Shown one piece after another: positions 13,758 to 21,403 of a stretch of 39,892 nt of DNA. Origin of the DNA: an uncultured Planctomycetaceae bacterium (GTDB taxonomy: Bacteria; Planctomycetota; Planctomycetia; Planctomycetales; Planctomycetaceae). The notes under the pieces were generated by a model. That model did not search any database, was not told the DNA's origin, and saw nothing but the letters and a program-made list of their open reading frames with translations. The translations under genes were made by a program, and so were the position numbers. The DNA lies in NCBI GenBank assembly GCA_937916515.1, contig CALFSX010000015.1:1-39892 (forward strand). Reading direction: 5' to 3'. Every line of letters starts with the position of its first letter. The stretch's first letter is position 1.

Positions 13758-14459
13758 TCAGTGCTGACCACGTTCGCGATCGATAAGTCGGATCAGTTCG
13801 GCCAGGCTGCCGACTTCCATTTTCATCATCGCTTTTCCGCGATGCTTTTCAACGGTCTTGATGCTGATACCCAAAGTGATGCCAATCGACTTATTCGTTT
13901 CGCCATCGTAGACCAGGTTCACCACCTGAGCTTCGCGGCCGGACAGGCGATCGCGATAAGTGACACCATTTGGCAAAACTGGTGGCAGGTGAGTTTCGTC
14001 AGAGGCATTTCGATCAAACACGGCGAACGCTTCTTCAATGGCGCTCAGCAGTTGATCTTTGTTGTACGGTTTGTCCAGAACCGTGACGGCACCCTGCTTC
14101 ATGGCCTGCACGGCGATTCGAGTTTCCGGATACCCGGTTAGAATAATCAGGGGGAATTTTTGATGCCAACGTTGGAGCTCCAATTGCAGATTTAGCCCGT
14201 CCATTTCAGGCATCCGCTGGTCGGAAATCACAATGCCAGCCGGAATCGATTCGGCAACGCTCAAAAATTCCGGAGCACCAGTGTATGTGCTGACCTTAAA
14301 CCCGGCAGCACTAAGCTGCATGGCGATGACTTCCAACACCTGAATTTCGTCATCAATGACGTAAACATTTCGACACGTGTTACTTGACGATTCCTGCGGC
14401 TGCATGAATGTACTCCGTTGTACGACCGGTCTAACTTCCAGCGTCCCTGATGACGTCAT
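13758..14459 (-). CDS. FixJ/NarL-type response regulator (receiver + LuxR HTH)
   Basis: A two-domain DNA-binding response regulator of 233 residues. The receiver domain has the acidic pair (VIDDE, about residues 36-37), the phospho-acceptor Asp in VISDQRMPEMDG (about D80), the conserved Thr in ILTGYPET, and Lys in VLDKPYN. A short linker leads to a C-terminal LuxR/FixJ helix-turn-helix (LSGREAQVVNLV, then TNKSIGITLGISIKTVEKHR), which is well conserved, so it should bind DNA when phosphorylated. The start is uncertain: ATG at 14459 has AGGGGAG 7 nt upstream, while ATG at 14405 has CGGAG 7 nt upstream and gives 215 residues, nearer the usual length. No histidine kinase gene is adjacent, so it is an orphan. 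It is convergent with the RND permease. Confidence 0.93.
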   Translation of the reverse strand: MTSSGTLEVRPVVQRSTFMQPQESSSNTCRNVYVIDDEIQVLEVIAMQLSAAGFKVSTYTGAPEFLSVAESIPAGIVISDQRMPEMDGLNLQLELQRWHQKFPLIILTGYPETRIAVQAMKQGAVTVLDKPYNKDQLLSAIEEAFAVFDRNASDETHLPPVLPNGVTYRDRLSGREAQVVNLVYDGETNKSIGITLGISIKTVEKHRGKAMMKMEVGSLAELIRLIDRERGQH

Positions 14460-14786
14460 CCTGATTCTCCCCTGTGATACAACCAAAGAACATTCACGCT
14501 TAATTCAGCAGAGTTGAAAACAGAATTTCAAGCTCACCCGAATGCTGTTCGAACGGTAACTGCTTCTGATTTTCCCGCCAAACATCGCTTGTGTTGCTTC
14601 ACTGAGCGCTGAATGACCGTATTAAGAAATGAAAACTTCTGGACGCCCTGCAATCGCCTTCGGCACCAGCCAGCTCAAACCTCAGCGACCAAAGTACTGA
14701 AGTTTGCGGTCAGACTGATGACCAGGATTGAAACTCAGAGAAGAAACATCACGTTGCCACAGGGAAGTTGGGATCTCCAGTAACAT

Positions 14787-14845
14787 AGAGTATTAATCTG
14801 AACACGACACTTGGGTCGTGTCGTTATTGAAACGTTGAATACTCT
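14787..14845. repeat. Nested inverted repeat / possible structured RNA
   Basis: The inner hairpin is ACACGAC (14802-14808), a 6-nt loop, then GTCGTGT (14815-14821). It is enclosed by an outer 8-bp match AGAGTATT (14787-14794) with AATACTCT (14838-14845). There is no T-run after it on either strand, so a standard terminator is not supported. It could be an operator or part of a small RNA. Confidence 0.4.
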
Positions 14846-15608
14846 CAGACTTTACTGAATTCCGGCTGCCGCCGACGTCAGCAATTCATGAGTTTTTTCC
14901 GCATTCGGTAAAAGTAGGTGCTAAAGCTGCAACAACAATCGGCCATTTATAAGGGGAAACCCTCACCCCGCAGCCATATTTTTTGGCGTGATTGTCCCAT
15001 TTGCTACAGTGAAGCACCCATGTTCCATCAGGCACCTGCTTCCAATGCGGTGACATTTTAAAGGCATAACGAACGACCTTAAAAATGACTACTTCAAAGA
15101 AACACTGTTTCAGATTAAGCTGTAGAAAACGCACTCTGCGCCGATTGATCGCCAACGAACAATTGACTTTGCCAACGTCAACATGTGTTCTTTACGATCA
15201 CACGTGATCGCCGTCCACTGCACAGATGTGAACTTATTTTGAATCGCTTCGACTGCTCGAAGCTTTCGGTTTTCGAACAATCAAACGATGGTGCTGGCTT
15301 TAAAGCTTTACGCCTGAATCGAACCAGCCGCCAGCAACATCTAATAGTGACGCACACCTTGCCAGATCAGCCATGTGTTCGCCGCTTTTCGCAATATGGA
15401 TTTTGTGGGCCCTTACGATACAGCGGCCACAGTTCTTTATCTATTTCATCATGCAACTGCAATGAGATCAGATGATTCAGCCGCTCAAGCTATGTTGGTT
15501 TTGGCACCAGCTTCCAGATAGAACGCGCTCGCAGCGGTTTGGGTGCGGTGACTGATTGTGGCCCATCGGAGAATGTTGACGATGGGTGGCCGAAGTTGAA
15601 GGGAGGTA

Positions 15609-15635
15609 CGCGCGAAACCTCGGGTTTCCTGCGCG
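15609..15635 (-). terminator. Hairpin downstream of beta-propeller gene
   Basis: The stem is GAAACC/GGTTTC around a 3-nt loop, extended by GCGC/GCGC with a small bulge. It starts 35 bp past the stop codon of the minus-strand beta-propeller gene, which fits a transcription end. There is no clear T-run on that strand, so this is tentative. Confidence 0.4.
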
Positions 15636-15669
15636 AGTTCGGTTCAGCTCCGGAACTATGCCGAGTTAT

Positions 15670-16950
15670 TTAGTCCGCTGCTGGAGCGGCTGCTTCTGCT
15701 GGAGCAGCTTTTACGTTGATGCAGACAATTCCCGAATCGTCTCGCACATACAGCTTGCCGTTGACAATAACGGGAGCTTGTCGAGTGCGGTCGGTTGTGA
15801 CATAGCGTGCGGTTTCTTCAAACGCTTCCGTGCTGGCGGTAACAATTCCGATTTCGCCTCGCATGGTTGTGAAAAACAGCTTTCCGTCGGCGTAAATCAT
15901 GTTCGCTTTGCCGAATCGCTTTTCGTTCCACAATTGTTCTCCATCAGACGCTCGCACGCATACCAGATTGGTCACCTGCCCTGCACTGCCGATGTTGTCC
16001 AGTCCGAAAATGTGGCCGTCAACCAGCACTGGCGTCTGCCATTCGGCTCGCAACACACTTTCCACGCCCAGCGAGGTCCAGCCTTCTTCTACAGAGAACT
16101 GATCTCCGTCCGCAGCGATCTTCAACACGGCAGAACCATGATTTTCTCCTGCAGATATCAATACGGAATTTTCGTTTAACACAACCGGGCTGGCGGTGTT
16201 GCAGTTGTATTCTGTTTCGAATTCGTAAGACCACAGCTGAGTGCCATCCACGTGGGCTATGCCAAACACAGTGTTTCCAGTGAATGCTACCACCTGTTGT
16301 TTGCCAGCCAGTGTGGCCAGAATTGGTGACGAATAGCCAGCCACGTCGTGACCGACAGCCCACTTCCTGTCGCCGGTTTTCAGGTCAAACGCAGCCACGG
16401 CTCCATTGCGGCTTCCGGTTTGCACAACGACGACTTCCCCGGCGACAAGTGGAGAAGACGCCATGCCATAGTCTGCGGTTTTTCCCAGCAGTTGTTTAAC
16501 GACATTTGCATTCCAGATAATGCTGCCATCGTCAGCCTTCAGCGCCGTCAACAGGCCTTCGCCAGAAAACGTATACACAACTCCGGCGTGAACCGTGGGA
16601 GTTGCTCGAGGACCATGTCCCATTTCGTTTTCGTAGGCTTCACTAATTTTCGTTTCCCATTTCTTCTCCCCCGTCACAGCGTTTAACGCGACCACCATTT
16701 GATCGGCCTCGTTTTGAGTCATCGTGTAAACGGTGCCGTCAGCGATTGCCAGTCCCGACATGCCAACGCCCAGTGACGTCTTCCAGACAACTTCCGGCCC
16801 CTCTTTGGGAAACGTGCTGATCAGCCCGGTTTCGGTGCAGATTCCATTACGGTTTGCTCCCAGAAACTGCGGCGAGTCTGCGGCATGGGCAGCACCGGCA
16901 AAGCTGAAAAAGACACAACACAGCGACAGGGCAAGCTTGGAATTACGCAT
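15670..16950 (-). CDS. Secreted PQQ-type beta-propeller protein (BamB-like fold)
   Basis: A 426-residue exported protein. ATG at 16950 gives a clean signal peptide (MRNSKLALSLCCVFFSFAG, cleavage likely after AHA) and has ACGGAG 8 nt upstream, so I reject the longer frame from 17076. The mature protein starts with the PQFLGANRNGI segment typical of planctomycete outer-membrane-biogenesis/PQQ-like propellers. It carries repeated blades with an A-x-x-x-x-G-x-x-x-W pattern: ALNAVTGEKKWETKI, ALKADDGSIIWNANV, AFDLKTGDRKWAVG and VRASDGEQLWNEKR. The C-terminus is Ala/Pro-rich. The family includes BamB-like scaffolds and quinoprotein-fold proteins without cofactor. No dehydrogenase metal-site motif is evident, so a structural or binding role is likelier than catalysis. 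It is divergent from the membrane protein gene at 17130. Confidence 0.92.
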   Translation of the reverse strand: MRNSKLALSLCCVFFSFAGAAHAADSPQFLGANRNGICTETGLISTFPKEGPEVVWKTSLGVGMSGLAIADGTVYTMTQNEADQMVVALNAVTGEKKWETKISEAYENEMGHGPRATPTVHAGVVYTFSGEGLLTALKADDGSIIWNANVVKQLLGKTADYGMASSPLVAGEVVVVQTGSRNGAVAAFDLKTGDRKWAVGHDVAGYSSPILATLAGKQQVVAFTGNTVFGIAHVDGTQLWSYEFETEYNCNTASPVVLNENSVLISAGENHGSAVLKIAADGDQFSVEEGWTSLGVESVLRAEWQTPVLVDGHIFGLDNIGSAGQVTNLVCVRASDGEQLWNEKRFGKANMIYADGKLFFTTMRGEIGIVTASTEAFEETARYVTTDRTRQAPVIVNGKLYVRDDSGIVCINVKAAPAEAAAPAAD

Positions 16951-17129
16951 ATGGTTTTCTCCGTATAAAGTAGTGATCTGCCGGTAATTTAGCAGAATCG
17001 ACGCGCATGCGAATACAGTTTGTGGCAACAAGTCAGCGGCTTGACACCACGTGCCGCGAATCTGATCATTGAGCAACGTTCATGAAGTTTGCCGAACGTG
17101 AATAGCCGCCGTGTCTCAAGGATTTGTCG

Positions 17130-17873
17130 ATGGATAACCCTTACGAATTCAAAATGACAACGGAAGTCGGGCAGTTTGCCAACCTGATCGAAGGACTTGA
17201 GGCTCGACAAGCCGCCGCAATGCTGGTGCGAGCATGGCTGAATGGAGACTGTGATGGGCCATTCGTGGGGGAAGCTCTTGAGAGTGACGTCTTCAGGCAG
17301 ATTGATCCAGCCATTGATTTGGTGCGAGATTTTTTCTGGGTTGACGAAGATTTTTCGCTAAAGCCATCGCAATTGTCTCGGCCCGGATGGAACTATCTGC
17401 AACGACTGCTGCTGTTGCTTGATTCTGACTGCCCTTTCCTGGAAGAAAAATCTGTTCGTCGAAGCTGGACTCAGACAGTGGCAGTGTTGTCCTTGATCGG
17501 CTTTCTGATCGTTGTCGCAAAATTCGGTTGGGGAATGCACTTGATGGCTTTTGCGATGCCCTTCGGTTTGGTGTCATTTGTTTTGTGGGCAATTCGTCGA
17601 AAGCTGATTCCGGAACCTTCCCTGGTGGACCCCATTATGGAACCGTTCAAGTCCATCGCAGATCTGGAACACGCCTATCTGAACTGCAAGTCCTTCAGAA
17701 AACAAAAATATCCCACGTGGATTGCCGAACTGAACAAGCATTCTAAGTCACATAACTGGGACGACATCATGATGGTCCCCACGTTCCTGATCTTCCTGGT
17801 TGCCGGTCCTCTTTTTCTCCTCTTCCAAATGTTTCCCGTCACTTACACTCGCGCACGTGCCGTCGCTCGCTAA
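17130..17873 (+). CDS. Hypothetical membrane protein (247 aa)
   Basis: I do not recognise this family. ATG at 17130 (MDNPYEFKMTTEVGQFANLI) has AAGGA 7 nt upstream and is preferred to the TTG at 17124. The first 110 residues are soluble and mixed-charge (NLIEGLEARQAAAMLVRAWL). Two adjacent membrane segments follow at about 113-133 and 136-157, then a soluble loop with many Lys/Trp residues. A third hydrophobic segment sits at about 217-238 (MMVPTFLIFLVAGPLFLLFQMF) near the C-terminus. The N-terminal helical part may be a small protein-interaction domain. Its TAA stop is the first triplet of a dispersed repeat (17871-17959). Coding looks real: good ribosome-binding site, consistent hydrophobic pattern, and no competing frame of similar length. 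Confidence 0.8.
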   Translation: MDNPYEFKMTTEVGQFANLIEGLEARQAAAMLVRAWLNGDCDGPFVGEALESDVFRQIDPAIDLVRDFFWVDEDFSLKPSQLSRPGWNYLQRLLLLLDSDCPFLEEKSVRRSWTQTVAVLSLIGFLIVVAKFGWGMHLMAFAMPFGLVSFVLWAIRRKLIPEPSLVDPIMEPFKSIADLEHAYLNCKSFRKQKYPTWIAELNKHSKSHNWDDIMMVPTFLIFLVAGPLFLLFQMFPVTYTRARAVAR

Positions 17874-17959
17874 CAAAGGCTTCGCCCTTGACCCGGTGGC
17901 GTGGATTGCGGGAAGACGAGGACATGCCAACGCGCCGAGCCGCTCCGTTGTCGCTACGA
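17871..17959 (+). repeat. Dispersed ~88-bp repeat, copy A (starts at a stop codon)
   Basis: It begins TAACAAAGGCTTCGCCC, where TAA is the stop of the upstream gene, and ends CTCCGTTGTCGCTACGA. It matches the copy at 22766-22854 and the inverted copy at 38148-38234 along its length. Shared blocks are TAACAA, GCTT(C/T)GCCCT, CCCCG(G/A)TGGCGTG, GCGG(G)AA, CCG(A)GCCGC and CGTTGT(C/A)GCTAC. The function is unknown. Confidence 0.8.
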
Positions 17960-17994
17960 AAACGGGGCTCTATGGTCAGTCTTGTTTCTTTTGC

Positions 17995-18084
17995 CAGCCA
18001 CCGATGAAACACAGATAACGGCAGATGCCATTCTGAATCAGAAAGCAACAACAACTGTGCCAATCTGTGTTTCATCGGTGGCTG
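17995..18084. repeat. 22-bp perfect inverted repeat (CACAGAT type)
   Basis: The left arm at 17995-18016 (CAGCCACCGATGAAACACAG plus AT) is the exact reverse complement of 18063-18084. The arms are separated by 46 nt. Each arm holds two CAC-x-GAT heptamers 11 nt apart. It lies between repeat copy A and its partial duplicate at 18104-18142. A related element is at 36433-36559. Confidence 0.8.
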
Positions 18085-18103
18085 AACAAAATGCACGGAG
18101 AAC

Positions 18104-18142
18104 GGGGACATGCCAACGCGCAGAGCTTCTCCGTTGTCGCTA
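18104..18142 (+). repeat. Partial direct copy of the ~88-bp repeat
   Basis: The block GGACATGCCAACGCG (18106-18120) and the following AGAGC-TCTCCGTTGTCGCTA reproduce the 3' half of copy A (17920-17957). The two copies are direct repeats flanking the 22-bp inverted repeat. Confidence 0.7.
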
Positions 18143-18251
18143 GGTTTAAGATGCGTGCATCTGCTGCATCGTTTTTTGTTAGACTCTGAAAAAGCTGGCA
18201 GAATTCTTGTGGACCGATGCCGGGTTGCTAGTCGTCGTTAAGGATATTTCC

Positions 18252-18626
18252 ATGAATCTGGACAAGCCGAATTTTCAGACGCCCAACTATGTTAAAGCCA
18301 TCGTGGGCATTATTGCCGGCGGAGTGCTGGGGTATCTTGGATTTTACCTGCTGCTGCAGCTGGGCTTGTACGCCATGATTCTGCCAGGAGCGATGATTGG
18401 CCTGGGCTGTGGTGCTCAAGCAGGAGCACGGTCCCTGGTACTGGGCGTTGTCGCGGGAATTGTGGCTTTCGCATTTGGCCTCTTTATCGAATGGAATTTC
18501 TTTCCGTTTGTCGCAGATGGCAGCTTCAGCTTCTTTGTCAAACACCTTAGCGATCTCACAGATCGAGCTCAATTGATGATTGCCGCAGGAACCTTCGCTG
18601 GCTTCTGGTTTGGGCGAGGTCGATAG
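18252..18626 (+). CDS. Small hypothetical membrane protein (124 aa)
   Basis: The frame opens at 18207, but ATG at 18252 (MNLDKPNFQTPNYVKAIVGI) has AAGGA 7 nt upstream and gives a compact protein. After a short polar N-terminus come glycine- and alanine-rich hydrophobic segments at about 14-36, 38-56 and 59-78. A short polar loop rich in Phe/Asp is next, then a last hydrophobic segment (about 105-121) ending in GFWFGRGR. The pattern is that of a 4-TM integral membrane protein. No catalytic or binding motif and no known family is apparent. It is followed by a strong palindrome at 18778-18847 and then the M29 peptidase gene, all on the same strand. Confidence 0.75.
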   Translation: MNLDKPNFQTPNYVKAIVGIIAGGVLGYLGFYLLLQLGLYAMILPGAMIGLGCGAQAGARSLVLGVVAGIVAFAFGLFIEWNFFPFVADGSFSFFVKHLSDLTDRAQLMIAAGTFAGFWFGRGR

Positions 18627-18777
18627 TCAGGCCGCCGCAGCGCATTCCAATTCGCATCATCAAAACTCTTCGACGGCACAAGATGCAATCTGGTCAGCCA
18701 AAAAACGTTCACTTCCACTTCTGCTGGCGTGTGATAACCTGCTGCTTCGAATCGATCTGAACTACACCACGCCTAAA

Positions 18778-18847
18778 TCAGCCGCCGGGCGTTAGCCCCG
18801 GTTTGTGCGGATGACGGAAACAACCAGGGCTAACGCCCGGCGGCTGA
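18778..18847. repeat. 21-bp perfect inverted repeat, GC-rich
   Basis: Arms at 18778-18798 and 18827-18847 (TCAGCCGCCGGGCGTTAGCC plus C, and its exact complement) flank a 28-nt loop. The loop edges can extend the pairing (GGTT/AACC). It lies between the small membrane protein and the aminopeptidase gene. There is no T-run, so it is more like a repetitive extragenic palindrome than a simple terminator. Confidence 0.85.
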
Positions 18848-18963
18848 TGTGTGTTTCAGAAATACTGAGTCACGAACACAAACTTCAATTTGCAGCAGCC
18901 ATCTTCGCAACGCCTGGCCTTTCATGGCGTGCGAAAAGTAACATCGATCAGGAATAGCACACC

Positions 18964-20085
18964 ATGAAAGATCCACGCATCACTCAATTGGCCGAAACAC
19001 TAATCGATCATAGCTGCCAGTTGAAGAGCGGACAGAAGGTCATCATCGAAGCGTTTGACCTGCCGGAACCGACGCTGGTATGCGACCTTGTGGATGCCGC
19101 TTACGCTCGGGGAGCGACGCCGCACGTGATTTGGAAAAACAACACAGTGCTGCGAAGCCTGTATCGCGGAGCCACGGAAGCCAGTATGAGCTGGCCGGCA
19201 AGTCTGGAAAAGACGGCCATGGAAGCCGCCGACGCCTATATTGGAATTCGAGGTGCCGCGAATTCTGATGAGCTTTCCGACGTGCCTCCTGAAGCGATGG
19301 AACTGTACACAAGTCATTGGTGGAGCCCCGTGCATAGCGGCGTACGTGTTCCGAAGACTCGCTGGGTCGTGCTGCGTTACCCAACGCCGTCAATGGCTCA
19401 GTCGGCAAACAAAAGCACGTCGCAGTTCGAAGACTTTTACTTTGATGTTTGCACGGCAGACTACAAAGCGATGGCCGAAAACTTGAAACCATTGGTGGCT
19501 CGCATGGAAGCCGCCGATCAGGTGCGCATTACAGCACCCGGAACGGATCTGAGTTTCTCGATTAAAGATATTCCCGTTGTGCCGTGTTCCGGTGAATGCA
19601 ACATTCCTGATGGCGAATGCTTTACGGCTCCCGTTAAGGACAGCATCAACGGCACGATTCGCTTCAACACGAAGTCACGTTATCAGGGAGTCGTGTTTGA
19701 CGGAATTGAATTTGAACTAAAGGACGGACGCATAGAAAAGGCCACCTGCGCCAACGAACCCGTTCGTTTGAATCGCATTCTGGATACAGACGAGGGGGCT
19801 CGGTATATCGGTGAATGGTCGTTTGGCACCAATAACAAAGTGCTGCACCCGATGCTGGACACATTGTTCGACGAAAAAATCGGCGGCTCATTCCACTTTA
19901 CTCCCGGCAACGCCTACGACGAAGCCGACAACGGCAATCGCAGCAAAGTGCACTGGGACCTTGTGCTGATTCAGCGAGCCGATTATGGGGGCGGAGAGAT
20001 CTGGTTCGATGGCGAATTGATTCGCAAAGATGGAATCTTTCTTCCTGAAGACCTGGCGCCTCTGAATGTCGGTTTGCCAGGCTAG
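18964..20085 (+). CDS. M29-family aminopeptidase
   Basis: A cytoplasmic metallo-aminopeptidase of 373 residues (AmpS/PepS/AmpT type). It matches the family through its whole length, from RITQLAETLIDHSCQLKSGQ (typical N-terminus) to the metal-binding region. Candidate metal ligands, by analogy with the thermophilic M29 enzymes, are Glu217 (PDGECFTAP), Glu284 (IGEWSFGTN), His311 and Tyr318 (GSFHFTPGNAY), and His330 and Asp332 (KVHWDLV). All are present, so the enzyme should be active with two divalent cations, removing N-terminal residues from peptides. There is no signal peptide. The ATG at 18964 has AGGA about 10 nt upstream. The gene appears monocistronic, with a palindrome-bearing leader. 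Confidence 0.95.
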   Translation: MKDPRITQLAETLIDHSCQLKSGQKVIIEAFDLPEPTLVCDLVDAAYARGATPHVIWKNNTVLRSLYRGATEASMSWPASLEKTAMEAADAYIGIRGAANSDELSDVPPEAMELYTSHWWSPVHSGVRVPKTRWVVLRYPTPSMAQSANKSTSQFEDFYFDVCTADYKAMAENLKPLVARMEAADQVRITAPGTDLSFSIKDIPVVPCSGECNIPDGECFTAPVKDSINGTIRFNTKSRYQGVVFDGIEFELKDGRIEKATCANEPVRLNRILDTDEGARYIGEWSFGTNNKVLHPMLDTLFDEKIGGSFHFTPGNAYDEADNGNRSKVHWDLVLIQRADYGGGEIWFDGELIRKDGIFLPEDLAPLNVGLPG

Positions 20086-20722
20086 TCGCGTTTCCGAACA
20101 ACTTAACAAAGTTCGGCAGGAACCTCAGCTGCCCACCGCAAAACACAGCCGCAGGTCTTGACGACTTTCGCTGCGTTCAGGTGTTTGCACAGGCTGTCAG
20201 AACTTCCGCTGCAGCGAAACACGTCTTCGAAAATCGGGTCGCCACAGGCAAAACACAAGGGCTTCGCTGCAGTGGTTTTCAGTTAACCCTGCGCGTTTCG
20301 TTTGCCAGTATTTATCAGTAATTTCCCGATCGCCGAACGCATTCTGGCCCTCCTGCGCCATCTGAATCAGGCTTCCGTTTCGGTATTGACGACAAATGGG
20401 CCAGCATCCCTCCCGAATTCCGCTGAATAATTCGTACTACGCTGAAGTTTCAGGAACGTAGGGTTTACCAGCATTAAATCCCCTAAAACACTGACTTTTA
20501 GGTTGTCGCATTTCCGATCAATGTGGCAGTGCAATCCTTACACCCTTTGTTATTGATACCGGCAGAATCATGCACAAGTGGCCTCTAGTTTCCGGCAGAA
20601 CCTTGCAACATTCACCATTGTTTCGGCAGAAAAGTTACGAACTACTTCCTTCAAACGGATACATCATCAACGCAGGTCTTCACAAAGACCTGGCGTAGAA
20701 ACATTTGAAAGGAAGTCGATTC
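20086..20722. other. 640 bp without a clear gene; possible decayed Cys-rich ORF on minus strand
   Basis: No intact gene is convincing. On the minus strand two coding-like segments overlap in different frames. The first is 20361-20197 (ATG, 54 codons, MAQEGQNAFGDREITDKYWQ...). The second is 20282-20103 (59 codons, no ATG; contains PLCFACGDPIFEDVFRCSG and KTCGCVLRW, then a stop). Codon choice in both resembles real genes, and the second has a CxxC...C...C...CxC pattern like a zinc ribbon. This could be a frameshifted remnant. The right part, near 20500-20720, should hold the promoter of the small lipoprotein gene. Confidence 0.35.
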
Positions 20723-20908
20723 ATGAAGTCATTCAAGCTGGCAATGTTGGTCTGTGTCGCTGCAGTTTTCGTGTGCGGATGTTCATCTCGCCCAACGTCA
20801 CGTGGTGTCAGCCATAGGTCTCAGGGGCATGTTGCCGATGCTCCATCTCGAGCTCCTGCTGTTCAATCTGCACGAATATCTCCACCGCCAGTGCCACCAG
20901 CTTACTAA
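20723..20908 (+). CDS. Small lipoprotein (61 aa)
   Basis: ATG at 20723 has AAAGGAAG 7 nt upstream, a strong ribosome-binding site that decides the start. The peptide MKSFKLAMLVCVAAVFVCGC ends in a lipobox (V-C-G-C) with the lipidated Cys at residue 20. The mature part, about 42 residues, is Ser/Arg/Pro-rich and ends PPPVPPAY. No family is recognised. A strong hairpin 105 bp after the stop suggests a short monocistronic transcript. It may be a small envelope lipoprotein. Confidence 0.75.
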   Translation: MKSFKLAMLVCVAAVFVCGCSSRPTSRGVSHRSQGHVADAPSRAPAVQSARISPPPVPPAY

Positions 20909-21013
20909 GCTGTTGTTGGTCGCTGAGGCGAAGTGTTCGCGAACTCAGAGCAATTTAGTTGCTCACGCAGTTTGCGGATTAATAGCCACAGAACCGTAAC
21001 GTCGATCCAAACA

Positions 21014-21060
21014 ATCAGGGGAAGCTTTGCTGCGTCAGTCGCAGTGGAGCTTCCCCTGAT
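21014..21060 (+). terminator. Strong hairpin downstream of small lipoprotein gene
   Basis: ATCAGGGGAAGCT (21014-21026) pairs with AGCTTCCCCTGAT (21048-21060), and an inner TGCG/CGCA stem extends the structure. The T-run after it is weak (ACGTTTGCG), but stem length and position favour transcription termination. Confidence 0.7.
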
Positions 21061-21403
21061 ACGTTTGCGTCCGTGGCGGATGCGTTAATACCGAATGTTG
21101 ACCCAACGCGCGGTCGCCTGAGCGAAACCGCTGCTTGCTGGTTTAAATGCAGTAGGCAGTTCAGAAGCAGTCATGGTCCGGTTGTATTAATCGTGCATAT
21201 GGTTTCGGTTTGCAGTCATTTGACGAGTAATCCAGTTCTGCAACCGGCACAAGACAGGCTGGTAAGTCCTTGGGCGCAGGCGGGGTTATCCTGTGAATGT
21301 AGGCAAATGCTAACGCCGAAGTAACCAGTGAGTGCAATCTCATCTTTGCAGGCAGGATGCCTGTGGGGATTGCGACAAGAAACTCAGTATCAAGGTGAAG
21401 GCG
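21061..21403. other. Leader region of the Cys-rich protein gene
   Basis: I see no supported gene in this 343 bp. It presumably contains the promoter and 5' leader of the downstream gene. Short open frames here lack ribosome-binding sites and family features. Confidence 0.5.

Larger units (their letters stand above)
14460..15669. other. 1.2 kb stretch without a convincing gene
   Basis: This lies upstream of the response regulator and downstream of the beta-propeller gene, both on the minus strand. It contains a nested inverted repeat near 14787-14845 and a hairpin at 15609-15635 (listed separately). An open frame on the minus strand (14886-15155; possible ATG at 15056) would give a Trp/Cys-containing peptide of 56-89 residues, but it has no recognisable family, no clear ribosome-binding site and no signal sequence. 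I do not call it a gene. Confidence 0.5.

Noticed and set aside
14886-15155. Small minus-strand open frame (56-89 codons)
   Set aside because: No recognisable family and no clear ribosome-binding site. It remains possible but unsupported.
17871-17959. Integron attC site
   Set aside because: The repeat begins TAACAA like many attC sites, but its end (GTTGTCGCTAC) is not GTTRRRY and I see no long attC-like hairpin or integrase gene.
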